64,000 nucleotides of DNA from assembly GCA_964395545.1 (NCBI GenBank), contig CAYNAW010000001.1, positions 12,886 through 76,885 on the forward strand, read 5' to 3'. This document shows, piece after piece, positions 1 to 8,175 of the stretch. Source of the DNA: CAYGVX01 sp964395545. Its GTDB lineage: Archaea; Thermoproteota; Bathyarchaeia; Bathyarchaeales; SOJC01. Under the pieces are notes generated by a model, which saw only the letters and a program-made list of their open reading frames with translations, was not told the DNA's origin and made no database searches. Both the position numbers and the translations under genes were made by a program. Numbering within the stretch: position 1 is the stretch's first letter; the number at the start of each line of letters is the position of its first letter.

Positions 1-56
1 GGTTTTGTAGCATTCGGATACGTGTAGGTTAAGCCTCTAGCTTCGACGACTGCCAA
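1..56 (-). CDS. ECF/cobalt-type ABC transporter ATP-binding protein, N-terminal fragment
   Basis: Only about 18 codons lie inside the window; the gene runs off the left edge. Read from a TTG at 56 on the minus strand, the peptide begins MAVVEARGLTYTYPNATKP. This matches the usual opening of energy-coupling-factor ABC ATPases (an E-x-x-x-L-x-Y-x-Y-P strand before the Walker A loop). No Walker motif is visible because of truncation, so the family call rests on this short motif. The TTG start is weakly supported by ribosome-binding sequence. A membrane protein resembling an ECF S component lies far away at 59701-60459, so no operon link can be claimed. Confidence 0.4.
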   Translation of the reverse strand, partial: MAVVEARGLTYTYPNATK

Positions 57-209
57 GACGGGTCGTTCGCTATACAGCGAGAACCTTCATTTAAGAGTAG
101 CTACCAACAGTAGAGTCCCATTTTACATGTCGCAGTTTGACGGGGACCTCAAGGGAAAGTGGTCTTAACTTAGCTCTCCTTCAGATCGCTGTCAGACTGT
201 CTTAGCCAT

Positions 210-1214
210 TTAGGACGAATCAGACCGTGTCCCGAGTCTCTCCTTCAGGATTCTTACGCAGCGTCCCAGACAAGCCTCAGCCTCTCCCACGCCGTTCATC
301 CCCGCCGAGATTGCGTGACCCCCTCCCATGCCCCTAAAGTGCTCGCCCAAGGGCTTCGCCAACTCGCGACCAAGGTGGAAATCAGTCTTACGGTAAAAAT
401 CCTGCGTAGCCCGCATACTGATCCGCAGTTTGTCGCCCTTCTGCCCGGCGACAATGGCCACGTGAGCTCCCAGCGAAATCAAGGCTCTAGCCGCCGAGGC
501 TTGGTAGGCACTAACGTGTGAGAGAACGATCAGCCACTCTCCCACTTTTAGCAGTCTAACCCTCCTTGAAGCCTTCAGCCTAGCTATTCTCTCCGACTCT
601 TCCATGGGCATGGATAGCAGCGTCAGAGCTTCTTGGGCGTTTACGCCGGCGTCGATTAGGTCTGCCACGATTTTCAGCGTGGTTGACTTTGCGAGGATGA
701 AGTGTCGGGTGTCGAAGGCTATGCCTAAGAACAATGCCTTGGCTTCTGCTTCCGTGAATCGAACGTTCATGTCCATGAAGAACCTGTAGACGATTTCACA
801 TGTGGATGAGGCGTTTTCGTCTGCTACTGACAATGCCGCTACTCGTTCTGTCTCGGGATGGCTGGCGTGGTGGTCCACCACGATTATCGGCGATTTCGAC
901 TGCTCCAGTCTCCTCGACCAGTCGCCAAGTTGCTGCACGGTGTTCGTATCGAGTAGGACGATCGCGTGGGCTTCTTCGATGTGGGGGTTTGTTGTCAGCT
1001 TCACCGGCAGGTTTGTCAGCAGGTGTTTCGAGAGGCGGCTAGGTCCTTCTGCAGCTGCGATCTCGGTTCTAATTCTGGGGCGGAGGCGTTCGAGGAGACT
1101 TGAAAATGCGAAGGCTGCTCCGATAGCGTCAGGGTCTGCGTTGTGGTGGCACAGTAGGACGACGAATCTGGCATCCGCTTTGTCCAGTAGGGTTGTTATG
1201 GCTTCGATGTGCAG
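210..1214 (-). CDS. DHH-family phosphoesterase (RecJ/NrnA-like)
   Basis: Predicted soluble DHH/DHHA1 phosphoesterase, a family acting on short oligonucleotides or cyclic dinucleotides with Mn ions. The N-terminal metal motif CHHNADPDAIGAA lies near residue 20. The DHH motif itself follows (VVDHHASHPE), and a C-terminal GGGHAISAG motif typical of DHHA1 domains is present. The start is a puzzle: the first ATG/GTG/TTG in frame is the GTG at 1004, which would cut off the CHHNADPD motif. The frame is open up to 1283 without any standard start. A CTG at 1214 sits 5 nt after a GAGGGAG ribosome-binding sequence, so I use it provisionally. The gene follows the DUF3194-like and prefoldin genes on the same strand and would overlap the former by a few bases. 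Function is sure at family level only. Confidence 0.82.
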   Translation of the reverse strand: MHIEAITTLLDKADARFVVLLCHHNADPDAIGAAFAFSSLLERLRPRIRTEIAAAEGPSRLSKHLLTNLPVKLTTNPHIEEAHAIVLLDTNTVQQLGDWSRRLEQSKSPIIVVDHHASHPETERVAALSVADENASSTCEIVYRFFMDMNVRFTEAEAKALFLGIAFDTRHFILAKSTTLKIVADLIDAGVNAQEALTLLSMPMEESERIARLKASRRVRLLKVGEWLIVLSHVSAYQASAARALISLGAHVAIVAGQKGDKLRISMRATQDFYRKTDFHLGRELAKPLGEHFRGMGGGHAISAGMNGVGEAEACLGRCVRILKERLGTRSDSS

Positions 1215-1507
1215 CTTAACTCCCTCAGGTGCGCCTCTACTGCTTCGAAGGCTTTCTCTGTGGCTTCGTTGGCGAGCTTTTCCTCACTTAGGGTTCCCGT
1301 CGGGGGAGAAAGTGCCAGTTCAACTTCTATCGTGATGTTGACGGGTTTCGAGCCTACGGCTTCGACAGTTATGTTGAGAGTGGTGACCTTCTGTTTCGGC
1401 GTTTTGGCCAGCACGTAATCTCTTGCGGCTTTTTCGGCTGTTTCCGCGAGTGTCTGCATCTGGTCTTCTGTGAGTTCGGGTATGCCGATTTCTCTCAACA
1501 AGCTCAC
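1196..1507 (-). CDS. DUF3194-like archaeal protein
   Basis: A 103-residue protein starting at a GTG. An N-terminal helical part (ELTEDQMQTLAETAEKAARD) is followed by beta strands and a C-terminal helix. From memory this matches the small archaeal DUF3194 family, usually encoded next to prefoldin beta; the match is by pattern and context only. No catalytic motif or membrane segment is seen. It lies between the prefoldin beta gene (8 bp upstream) and the DHH phosphoesterase, whose probable start overlaps its 3' end, so translational coupling is likely. Biochemical role unknown. Confidence 0.6.
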   Translation of the reverse strand: MSLLREIGIPELTEDQMQTLAETAEKAARDYVLAKTPKQKVTTLNITVEAVGSKPVNITIEVELALSPPTGTLSEEKLANEATEKAFEAVEAHLRELSCTSKP

Positions 1508-1514
1508 CGATGGG

Positions 1515-1889
1515 TTACTGGACTGCGGAGCTTGGTTGTCCTGTTCCTAGGTCACGTTTCAGCTTCGTCTGCAGTTCGTTGAGTTGGTTGCGAAGTCTCT
1601 CTTCTTGCTTGCCTAGGACTTGGGCTCGGGTGCTTAGGAGTTCCTTGCGTTCCTTCAGCTCTGATTCCACTTTGGCTTTCTCGGATTTCACGAGGAGGGC
1701 GCCTATGGACTTATAGATTACGGCATCGGGAGTGAGGGCTCCGAGTTCGGTGGTGGCTTGTTCTGTTTCGGTTAGCTCCAATTCCACTTGTTGTTTCTGG
1801 GCCAGGATTGTCTGTAGGTTACGTTGGAGTTGCTGCATTCTGAGAAGGCGTTCTTGGACATTGGGGGGCAGCTCTGAAACATCGCTCAT
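1515..1889 (-). CDS. pfdB: Prefoldin beta subunit
   Basis: Cytosolic chaperone subunit. Prefoldin is an alpha2-beta4 hexamer that holds unfolded proteins at the tips of its coiled coils and hands them to the thermosome. The 124-residue protein shows the expected layout: N-terminal coiled helix (NVQERLLRMQQLQRNLQTI), central beta hairpin with the conserved VYKSIGALLVKSEK segment, and C-terminal coiled helix. I chose the ATG at 1889 because GAGG lies about 8 nt upstream and the product then begins MSDVSELPPN, like other archaeal homologs; a longer reading from 1931 adds an unconserved tail. It sits between Pcc1 and the DUF3194-like gene in one direction. Confidence 0.92.
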   Translation of the reverse strand: MSDVSELPPNVQERLLRMQQLQRNLQTILAQKQQVELELTETEQATTELGALTPDAVIYKSIGALLVKSEKAKVESELKERKELLSTRAQVLGKQEERLRNQLNELQTKLKRDLGTGQPSSAVQ

Positions 1890-1947
1890 TCTTCTTTCCT
1901 CAAAACGTGTTTTGTGGCTTTTTGACTGCATTACATTCTCGTGTTAA

Positions 1948-2226
1948 TTAAGTGTTTTTACGCTCGGCGTGTTTTTCGAGGTTTTCCGTGGCTTCGTAGG
2001 TGTCTTTGGCGAGTTTTGCCCATCGGAGGTAAGCGTTGAGCGTGGATCGGAGGGCGGTGGTGTCTTGGGCTTCGATTCTTATGATTAGGGTGTTGCCCGT
2101 GCCTCGTATGGTGACTTTTGAGCGTGTGGTGGTCGGTTTTCTGGTTTCAGGCGTCAAGGCTGCGAGTAAGGTTCGGGCTAGTTTTCGGGTTGGGAATGTG
2201 ATGGCGATTGTTGCGTTGCGTTTCAT
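1948..2226 (-). CDS. pcc1: KEOPS complex subunit Pcc1
   Basis: Small KEOPS subunit, a homodimer that binds Kae1 and helps place threonylcarbamoyladenosine at position 37 of tRNAs. The 92-residue product has the Pcc1/CTAG layout: beta strand, helix, conserved strand (NTLIIRIEAQDTTALRSTLN), then a helix ending YLRWAKLAKDTYE. I start it at the ATG at 2226 (MKRNATIAITFP); extending to 2262 adds 12 residues without family support. It is the first gene of the minus-strand group that continues with prefoldin beta. The fold is small and diverse, so the call is good but not certain. Confidence 0.8.
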   Translation of the reverse strand: MKRNATIAITFPTRKLARTLLAALTPETRKPTTTRSKVTIRGTGNTLIIRIEAQDTTALRSTLNAYLRWAKLAKDTYEATENLEKHAERKNT

Positions 2227-2368
2227 GTTGTTTGGGCTTCCATGCACACGTAGGTCGCGCAAGTTTGGACCGTTTCGTAAATGTTGCTGTCAGCATTCTA
2301 ATATGAATGTTTGGTTTTGATGGGGGAAGGTTTTATTTTTGTTGCGATGCGCTGTATTAGCTGCATGT

Positions 2369-2445
2369 GCGGCTGTAGTCTAGTTTGGTTAGGACGCTGG
2401 CCTCCCAAGCCTGCGACCCGGGTTCAAATCTCGGCAGCCGCACCA
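2369..2445 (+). tRNA. tRNA-Gly (CCC), CCA encoded
   Basis: A cloverleaf folds cleanly. The acceptor GCGGCTG (2369-2375) pairs with CAGCCGC (2435-2441), discriminator A at 2442, followed by a genomically encoded CCA (2443-2445). The D arm GTCT/GGAC, T-loop TTCAAAT and T stem CCGGG/CTCGG are present. The anticodon loop CTCCCAA gives anticodon CCC (Gly). The anticodon stem CTGGC/GCCTG has one T-T mismatch. No intron. The gene lies on the plus strand between Pcc1 and radA. Confidence 0.9.
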
Positions 2446-2656
2446 AAAGTCCCCGTCCAAGGGTGCCAATTTATATTCGGAGTTGCAGATTCTGCAGCAG
2501 AAAGCCTTTTGTTGCGTTCTCCTCCGCAGGAAGTCTTTGTGAACAGTTTCAGCTGGGTCTCCCAGAAAAGCTACCATTTTTCTTCGTGCAACTTAAATAC
2601 GTCGACGCTCAAATTGTCTCCGTATCCTGTACGTGCATTTAGGATAGTCTCTTGAA

Positions 2657-3682
2657 ATGTCAGCTGAAGAACGAGAAGAATCTGAGCCCCTTACCAACTC
2701 GCCCGCTCCCAAGAAGCAGTACGAATTCCTCGAAGACCTGCCCGGCGTCGGTCCAGCCACCAGTCAGAAGCTGAAGGAGATGGGCTTCCACACTATCGAA
2801 TCACTCGCCACCGCCACGGTCCGCGAGCTCGAGCCCGCTGGCATCAGCGAAAAGAAAGCCCTAGACATCATCGGCCTCGCTCGCAGCAGCATACAGCTCC
2901 CCTTCATACGAGCGGACGAACTGCTCAAACAGCGCCAAAACGTCCTACGATTAACGACGGGCAGCAAGATCGTCGACGACCTCGTAGGCGGAGGACTCGA
3001 AACCCAAACCATCACCGAATTCTACGGCGAATACGGCAGCGGCAAGAGCCAGGTCTGCCACCAACTCTGCGTCAACGTTCAACTCCCACCCGAACGAGGT
3101 GGCCTGGCAGGAGGTGCACTGTACGTGGACACCGAGAACACTTTCCGCACCGAACGTCTCGTCGCCATGGCACAACATCTGGGCTTAGACCCGCAGCATG
3201 TAGCCCGAAATGTCATCGTCGCCGACGCCTACACCAGTGACCACCAAATTTTCCTCCTCGAAAACGCGGACCAAATAATCAAAGACAACAACATCCGCCT
3301 CATAATCGTCGACAGCCTGACCGCCCATTTCCGCAGCGAATACGTCGGCAGAGAATCCCTCGCCCCGCGACAGCAGAAACTCAACAAGCACATGCACAAA
3401 CTCATACGCCTCGCACGAGCATTCAACGCCGTAGCAGTCGTAACCAACCAAGTCATGGCTAAACCCGACGTCTTCTTCGGCGATGCCGTCCATCCCATCG
3501 GTGGACACGTCGTAGGTCACACCAGCCACACACGAATCTACCTGCGCAAAGCCAGCCGTGGACCTGTACGCATAGCTCGCCTCGTCAGCAGCCCCTACCT
3601 CCCCGACGGCGAAGGCGTCTTCAAAATCACTCAGAACGGGCTCGAAGAAGCCGACGACTCGGAAACAAAAAGAGGCCGATAA
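2657..3682 (+). CDS. radA: DNA repair and recombination protein RadA
   Basis: Archaeal RecA/Rad51 recombinase that forms filaments on single-stranded DNA and catalyses strand exchange. The 341-residue protein has an N-terminal helix-hairpin-helix domain (LPGVGPATSQKLKEMGF, about 28-44) and Walker A GEYGSGKSQ at 124-132. It also has a Walker B strand ending LIIVDSLTAHFRSEY and the DNA-binding loop region with NQVMAKPD and GGHVVGHTSHTRI. Length and architecture are normal, and no intein is present. A TATA-like CTTAAATA lies at about 2592-2599. The next gene starts 3 bp after the stop, so they are probably co-transcribed. Confidence 0.97.
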   Translation: MSAEEREESEPLTNSPAPKKQYEFLEDLPGVGPATSQKLKEMGFHTIESLATATVRELEPAGISEKKALDIIGLARSSIQLPFIRADELLKQRQNVLRLTTGSKIVDDLVGGGLETQTITEFYGEYGSGKSQVCHQLCVNVQLPPERGGLAGGALYVDTENTFRTERLVAMAQHLGLDPQHVARNVIVADAYTSDHQIFLLENADQIIKDNNIRLIIVDSLTAHFRSEYVGRESLAPRQQKLNKHMHKLIRLARAFNAVAVVTNQVMAKPDVFFGDAVHPIGGHVVGHTSHTRIYLRKASRGPVRIARLVSSPYLPDGEGVFKITQNGLEEADDSETKRGR

Positions 3683-3685
3683 CCC

Positions 3686-4123
3686 ATGCCCCTCCCCCAG
3701 GTCCTCATAACCCGCTACTTCCAGCTCATCAACAACCGCCAGTTCACCGAGGCCCAGCGAGAGCTGCAGCGGATAAAGGAGAGAATTACCCGGACAGAGT
3801 GGAACCGCGGATACTACCGCGCACTGCTCGGCATGCTCCTCGCACAAAAACACAACGGCAACCAGTACACCTTTCTCGCGAACCTCAACTCGGCAGACAA
3901 ACTGACACTGAAGCAACACAAGACTGAACTCCAAGCCAAGACCCAGAGCCGATTCGTCGAAGACTACGACCGAGGCTACTTCACGGCTTGGACAGACTAC
4001 CTACGGCTACTCCTCAGAACAGCAGACGAAGCCAGACCTCATCCGCCGCCACAGCCGCAGCTTCAGAACCCCGAAGCACAAACAAACCTAACCCAGTACG
4101 CAGACCCTATGGGATCTGAGTAA
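3686..4123 (+). CDS. Conserved small protein downstream of radA, function unknown
   Basis: A 145-residue soluble protein I do not recognise. It is mostly helical, with repeats of charged helices (FQLINNRQFTEAQRELQRI; RGYYRALLGMLLAQ), consistent with a TPR-like or all-alpha fold, and it ends in a Pro/Gln-rich tail (PHPPPQPQLQNPEAQ). It begins 3 bp after radA, so co-transcription and perhaps a role with RadA are plausible but unproven. Its 3' end overlaps the convergent membrane-protein gene by 17 bp. Confidence 0.7.
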   Translation: MPLPQVLITRYFQLINNRQFTEAQRELQRIKERITRTEWNRGYYRALLGMLLAQKHNGNQYTFLANLNSADKLTLKQHKTELQAKTQSRFVEDYDRGYFTAWTDYLRLLLRTADEARPHPPPQPQLQNPEAQTNLTQYADPMGSE

Positions 4124-4661
4124 CGTTAAAAACGACTTCCGCAGACTCCAACCAACTCACGGTTAATGTTTGATTCTGATCCCCCACCTCAAACCCCGTG
4201 AGGTTCCCACCCAGCTGAAACACATACGTGTCAGGCGGTAGCAAAGCCATCTGCCGACTTCCACTGACAGTCACGTTCTGAACCACCTGCCCCTCACCAC
4301 TGCGCGCGGCCACCCAAAACTCTTGTCCAGACGTCAAGCTTCCGCCGACGTACACGCTCACGGACACTGAGGGCATCATAAGCGAAACCGCTAAGACCCA
4401 TGTGACGACCCACGCGAAAAAGTACACGCCTATACCATGCGTCAACAGCTTCGACCGCTTCTCCACCCTTCCCAAAAACTTGAACTTGACAACGTAGAAG
4501 GTGGCAGTGTAGAAGAGAATGGCGAAGGAAAGCCCACTCAGAAGAGTGAGAATGCTGCCGAGGTCGCGGTTCACGGCAACGTACAAGTACAACGTGCATA
4601 ACAGCCCAATGACTGCTCCCAGCAAGGCGCGAACCCAGTAAATCATGTCTAAAGGCTTCAT
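4107..4661 (-). CDS. Membrane protein with extracytoplasmic beta-rich domain, unknown function
   Basis: The 184-residue product has three hydrophobic segments in its first ~95 residues (WVRALLGAVIGLLCTLYLYV; LLSGLSFAILFYTATFYVV; IGVYFFAWVVTWVLAVSLMM). A soluble, Thr/Val/Asn-rich C-terminal domain follows, with motifs such as LPPDTYVFQLGGN, resembling a small beta-sandwich on the outer face. I use the ATG at 4661 (MKPLDMIYW); another ATG four codons upstream is possible. It is convergent with the radA-associated gene. No family assignment. Confidence 0.6.
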   Translation of the reverse strand: MKPLDMIYWVRALLGAVIGLLCTLYLYVAVNRDLGSILTLLSGLSFAILFYTATFYVVKFKFLGRVEKRSKLLTHGIGVYFFAWVVTWVLAVSLMMPSVSVSVYVGGSLTSGQEFWVAARSGEGQVVQNVTVSGSRQMALLPPDTYVFQLGGNLTGFEVGDQNQTLTVSWLESAEVVFNVTQIP

Positions 4662-4902
4662 AACTACCACCATGCCAAACTGTTTTCCTTATACATTCCA
4701 CCACTTCGAATTTAAGGTTTTGACCGGCTCACCATACCCAAAGCAGGCTGAGGTTCGAGAGTGGTTAGCGAAAGAAATCAAAGTGTGAGTTACCGTTCCC
4801 ATGGCGTTAAACCGCCACCACGGTCTGCGCAAGTGGCTAAGACTTGCGACAAATCCTTAAGACACTTCAACCCTATACTTTTCCCAGACCGGAGGGAGCG
4901 CC

Positions 4903-6909
4903 TTGCAGAAGACATTGACCAGCTTCGACATTGCCGCCGCGATCTCAGAGCTCAAGGAATGGCTCCCAGGCGCCCGCATACAAAACATCTACCAAATGAA
5001 AGGAAAGACCCTCATCCTAAAACTCCACCAACCCAATCATCCCCCCCTAAACCTCCTGATCGAATCGGGCACACGAATGCACCTCACCTCCTACACGCTG
5101 GAAAAACCCGAGAAGCCCCCGACTTTCTGCATGCTTCTTCGCAGACACCTGCGAAACCGCCCCATTGTTGAGATCAGCCAACACGAGTTTGAGCGCATAG
5201 TAGTACTTAAAGCACGGACAAAGGAGGGCGAATCCAAGCTTGTCGTGGAGTTGTTCGGCGACGGAAACATCATCCTCGTCGACTCAAAGGGCTCCATCGT
5301 GCAGGCTCTCACGTTTAAGAGAATGCGTGACCGCGAGATCCTGCGGGGGAAGCTCTTTCAGCATGCTCCGTCCAGCGGACGAAACCCCTTAAACTTGTTA
5401 CAGGAGGACTTGCCCGAGCTGAAAAAGTTCGGGAGCCTACAGGTGGTCAGGGCACTCACGAAGTTTCTAAGCGTCGGCGGTTTATATGCCGAGGAGATTC
5501 TTCTTCGAGCCAAAGTGGACAAGAACAAAACATGCGAATCCTTGCCCAACAGCGACTTAGAAAGTATACACAACGCTGTGAGAACCCTCGTTCAACCTCT
5601 CCTCGTTGGGAAGCTCGAACCACGCATAGTACTTGACGAAGATGGTACGTGGATAGACGCGGTCCCCACCAGGCTAAGGAAGTACGATGGGTTCGGGCAA
5701 CGAGAGTTTAGAAGCTTCAATGAAGCTTTGGACGAGTTCTACGCCAAAACCGGTGCGGAGCAAGAAGTAACCATCGTCACAGAGAAGTTTGGGGAGGAAG
5801 TAGCGAGGCAGGAGAGAATTCTTGAAGAGCAAAGAAAGGCCTTGGAAGAAGCCAAGCAAGACGCTCAACGCATGCGACAAATCGGCGACCGGATATACGT
5901 CCACCTCCATCAATTGCAGGCTCTCGCACTGAGAATAATGGATGAGAAGAAGGGCGGTAAGACGTGGCAGGAAATCATCGCACCGATTGAGGATGAGAAG
6001 AAACGGGGCGAGCCGCCATCGACATATTTCCAATCTCTGGACACGAAGAAACTTGCTCTCAACGTGTCAGTAGACAATCTTCCATTCTCTGTCAACCTCC
6101 GAGACTCGGTTCCCGAAAACGCTGGACGTTACTATGATAGAGCTAAGAAAGCTGAAAAGAAAATAGAAGGCGCTGAACGGGCAGTAGAGGAGACTCTGAG
6201 ACGTATAGAAGAGCTTAGGTTGAGGAGAGAAGTAGCAGAGGAGCAAGCCTTCAAACCCGTTAAGACCAAGAAGAAGGCATGGTACGAGCGTTACAGGTGG
6301 TTCTATACTTCCGAGGGACTGCTCGTGGTTGGGGGAAAAGACGCGGTCTCGAACGAGGTTCTGATCAAGAAACACACGGAACCTCACGACTTGGTTTTCC
6401 ACGCTGACATCCAAGGAGCCCCTTTCGTGGTGATTAAGACCGGAGGCAAAATGCCTTCCCAGAAGTCGATAGAAGAAGCAGCCCAACTGGCAGCTTCCCA
6501 TTCAAGCGCTTGGAAAGCCAAATTCAGCTCCATAGATGTATACTGGGTTCATCCAACGCAGGTCAGCAAGACTCCTCCTCCGGGCGAATACGTCGCAAAA
6601 GGAGCCTTCACGATTCGCGGCAGAAAGAACTACCTTAGGAAAACGCCTATGCGACTCGCTATAGGAATTGACGTAAATACCACGCCGCCTACTCTGATAG
6701 GTGGACCGAAAGGGGCTGTAGAGAATAGGGCCGAAGTTTTCGTGGAAGTCGTGCCTGGTGACCTGCCCAGCAGGGACTTGGCTGGCACGATACGGCAGAT
6801 TCTGAAGCGGCGGGTCCCTAAGCGATTGCAGGAAGGAGTCGCACGCATCCCCCTTGAAGAGATCCAGGCCTTCATTCCCTATGGGAAAGCCACAATGCTC
6901 AATCGGTGA
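4903..6909 (+). CDS. rqcH: Rqc2/NEMF homolog (RqcH, NFACT family)
   Basis: Ribosome-associated quality control factor. It binds stalled large subunits carrying peptidyl-tRNA and, in studied homologs, recruits tRNA-Ala to add C-terminal tails. The 668-residue protein has the NFACT-N domain (about 1-200, LTSFDIAAAISELKEWLPGARI), helix-hairpin-helix and coiled-coil segments (about 290-450), and the NFACT-R domain near 460-570 (GLLVVGGKDAVSNEVLIKKH). The TTG start at 4903 is set by GGAGGG at 4891-4896. Length is typical for archaeal members. It stands alone on the plus strand. Confidence 0.93.
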   Translation: MQKTLTSFDIAAAISELKEWLPGARIQNIYQMKGKTLILKLHQPNHPPLNLLIESGTRMHLTSYTLEKPEKPPTFCMLLRRHLRNRPIVEISQHEFERIVVLKARTKEGESKLVVELFGDGNIILVDSKGSIVQALTFKRMRDREILRGKLFQHAPSSGRNPLNLLQEDLPELKKFGSLQVVRALTKFLSVGGLYAEEILLRAKVDKNKTCESLPNSDLESIHNAVRTLVQPLLVGKLEPRIVLDEDGTWIDAVPTRLRKYDGFGQREFRSFNEALDEFYAKTGAEQEVTIVTEKFGEEVARQERILEEQRKALEEAKQDAQRMRQIGDRIYVHLHQLQALALRIMDEKKGGKTWQEIIAPIEDEKKRGEPPSTYFQSLDTKKLALNVSVDNLPFSVNLRDSVPENAGRYYDRAKKAEKKIEGAERAVEETLRRIEELRLRREVAEEQAFKPVKTKKKAWYERYRWFYTSEGLLVVGGKDAVSNEVLIKKHTEPHDLVFHADIQGAPFVVIKTGGKMPSQKSIEEAAQLAASHSSAWKAKFSSIDVYWVHPTQVSKTPPPGEYVAKGAFTIRGRKNYLRKTPMRLAIGIDVNTTPPTLIGGPKGAVENRAEVFVEVVPGDLPSRDLAGTIRQILKRRVPKRLQEGVARIPLEEIQAFIPYGKATMLNR

Positions 6910-7020
6910 CTGACAAGGTATTCTGTGGGACGCAGCATTACAGACCCATGGCTTTGCGAGGCGATGCACGCACATGACGTTGGACGAACGGTAGTGGAAT
7001 ATGGTGTCTTAATTAGTAAG

Positions 7021-7069
7021 ATTTAAATCTCAATATGCTGTTATCTTCTTGTGAACCTAAAAAGGAGGG
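7021..7069 (+). promoter_or_regulatory. Promoter and ribosome-binding site of the pilin-like gene
   Basis: ATTTAAAT at 7021-7028 is a good archaeal box A. GGAGGG at 7064-7069 lies 10 nt before the ATG at 7080 and fixes that start. The spacing implies an untranslated leader of roughly 25-30 nt. Confidence 0.55.
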
Positions 7070-7079
7070 ATAGAAACAA

Positions 7080-7499
7080 ATGAAGAGACTTCTTAAGAGC
7101 AGAAAAGCACTGAGCCCAGTCGTCGCAGCCATCATACTCATCGCCGTCACCGTCGCCGTGTCCATCGCAGTCGCTGCATGGATGGGCGCACTGACCTTCA
7201 CCTTCATGCAGACAGAAGAAATGTCATTCACGAACTACGAATGGGGTGCGAGCAACGCCTACTGCTTGATCCAAGTTAAGAACACTGGTTCGTCAGATCT
7301 GTCGATAAGCGAGGTTCGAGTGAACGATGTGATAGCTGCTGATGATGGTATCACGACTCCCTACACTTTGTCACCAGGCAGTCAAGTAACATTGAACGTC
7401 ACTCGCACTGGAGGATACACGTCAGGCGTCAAGTACGAGTTCAAAGTCGTCACTGCTAAGGGCAACACCTTTGGTCCTTACATTAGAACCGCTCCTTAA
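7080..7499 (+). CDS. Type IV pilin-like protein with class III signal peptide
   Basis: Secreted, membrane-anchored subunit expected to assemble into a pilus-like filament. The N-terminus has a short basic leader ending RKA, then LSPVVAAIILIAVTVAVS: the archaeal pilin N-terminal domain (DUF1628/PF07790 type) with prepilin peptidase cleavage probably after Ala10. The remaining ~100 residues form a beta-rich head. Total length 139 residues is normal for minor pilins and adhesins. No pilin ATPase or membrane platform is in the window. Once the artificial gap downstream is removed, the coiled-coil and Roadblock genes follow at about 75 bp. Confidence 0.85.
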   Translation: MKRLLKSRKALSPVVAAIILIAVTVAVSIAVAAWMGALTFTFMQTEEMSFTNYEWGASNAYCLIQVKNTGSSDLSISEVRVNDVIAADDGITTPYTLSPGSQVTLNVTRTGGYTSGVKYEFKVVTAKGNTFGPYIRTAP

Positions 7500-7502
7500 C
7501 CA

Positions 7503-7557
7503 CCCTCTCTTTGTTTGAGAATGGGGGTAGGGACAAAACCCCTTATCTTTCCATATG
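7503..7557. repeat. 55-bp direct repeat, left copy at gap 1
   Basis: Identical to 7658-7712. The two copies exactly border a run of 100 N, which is what an unmerged contig overlap gives. It contains a GGGG...CCCC stem (about 7522-7544) followed by TTATCTTT, which may be the terminator of the pilin gene. Confidence 0.95.
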
Positions 7558-7657
7558 NNNNNNNNNNNNNNNNNNNNNNNNNNNNNNNNNNNNNNNNNNN
7601 NNNNNNNNNNNNNNNNNNNNNNNNNNNNNNNNNNNNNNNNNNNNNNNNNNNNNNNNN
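7558..7657. other. Scaffold gap of 100 N
   Basis: Exactly 100 unknown bases, a conventional placeholder. With identical 55-bp flanks on both sides, the true distance is probably zero and the flanks should be collapsed into one copy. Confidence 0.97.
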
Positions 7658-7712
7658 CCCTCTCTTTGTTTGAGAATGGGGGTAGGGACAAAACCCCTTA
7701 TCTTTCCATATG
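7658..7712. repeat. 55-bp direct repeat, right copy at gap 1
   Basis: Same sequence as 7503-7557. It ends 18 bp before the next probable start codon (7731), so the collapsed intergenic region between the pilin gene and the next gene would be only about 75 bp. Confidence 0.95.
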
Positions 7713-7730
7713 TGTGGAGGTATGAAGAAA

Positions 7731-8156
7731 ATGGTAGTAGAACTCAAAGAATACGATTCAGCCGCAGAGATAGCAAGCACGATCGACGAGGAAATAAGCA
7801 AGACCAAGAGTGTGCTCGGTGAGTATCTGCGCCGCCTCGACGAGATCCGAACCTTGGCAGAACGATCCAAGAAGGTCCGCGACGTCGTCCTCAAGCTGGC
7901 CGGCAAAAAGGCTAGCCAAGAGAATCTTGGGGAGATGTCGGTAGGCGGTCTCAGCGTTATTCTCGACGCCAATCCGTTCCACGAGTTGACAGCTATCGAA
8001 GAAGTGGTCCGAAGCCAACAGGATAGGCTTTTGATCTTGCAAAAGTCGCGGGAAGCGTTGAAGTGGGTCGACCAGATAGGCGACACAGAAGGGCTCAAGT
8101 ACCTCGTCTTGGAAAACGACGGAGTGCCTGAAAGAGTGCTGTTCAAAATCTCCTAG
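7731..8156 (+). CDS. Coiled-coil protein upstream of Roadblock-like genes
   Basis: An approximately 141-residue acidic, mainly helical protein I do not recognise. It has long amphipathic helices (ASTIDEEISKTKSVLGEYLRRL; EEVVRSQQDRLLILQKSREALKW). A GGAGG at 7716-7720 is 10 nt before the ATG at 7731 but only 1 nt before the ATG at 7722, so I prefer 7731. It is 19 bp upstream of the next gene, and all three genes to 9513 probably form one transcript. It could be a partner or assembly factor of the Roadblock-like proteins, but only context supports that. Confidence 0.65.
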   Translation: MVVELKEYDSAAEIASTIDEEISKTKSVLGEYLRRLDEIRTLAERSKKVRDVVLKLAGKKASQENLGEMSVGGLSVILDANPFHELTAIEEVVRSQQDRLLILQKSREALKWVDQIGDTEGLKYLVLENDGVPERVLFKIS

Positions 8157-8175
8157 AACATCGGGTTGAAGGAAT

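Noticed and set aside
802..1335. Open frame on the plus strand over the DHH gene
   Set aside because: It lies opposite two real minus-strand genes and its product has no family pattern.
3185..3934. 249-codon minus-strand frame opposite radA
   Set aside because: Mirror frame of radA and its downstream gene; composition is Val/Glu-rich, without motifs.
7503..7712. Genuine tandem or transposon repeat at the N runs
   Set aside because: Repeat length (55 bp) and gap length (100 N) are identical at two unrelated loci, which points to assembly rather than biology.
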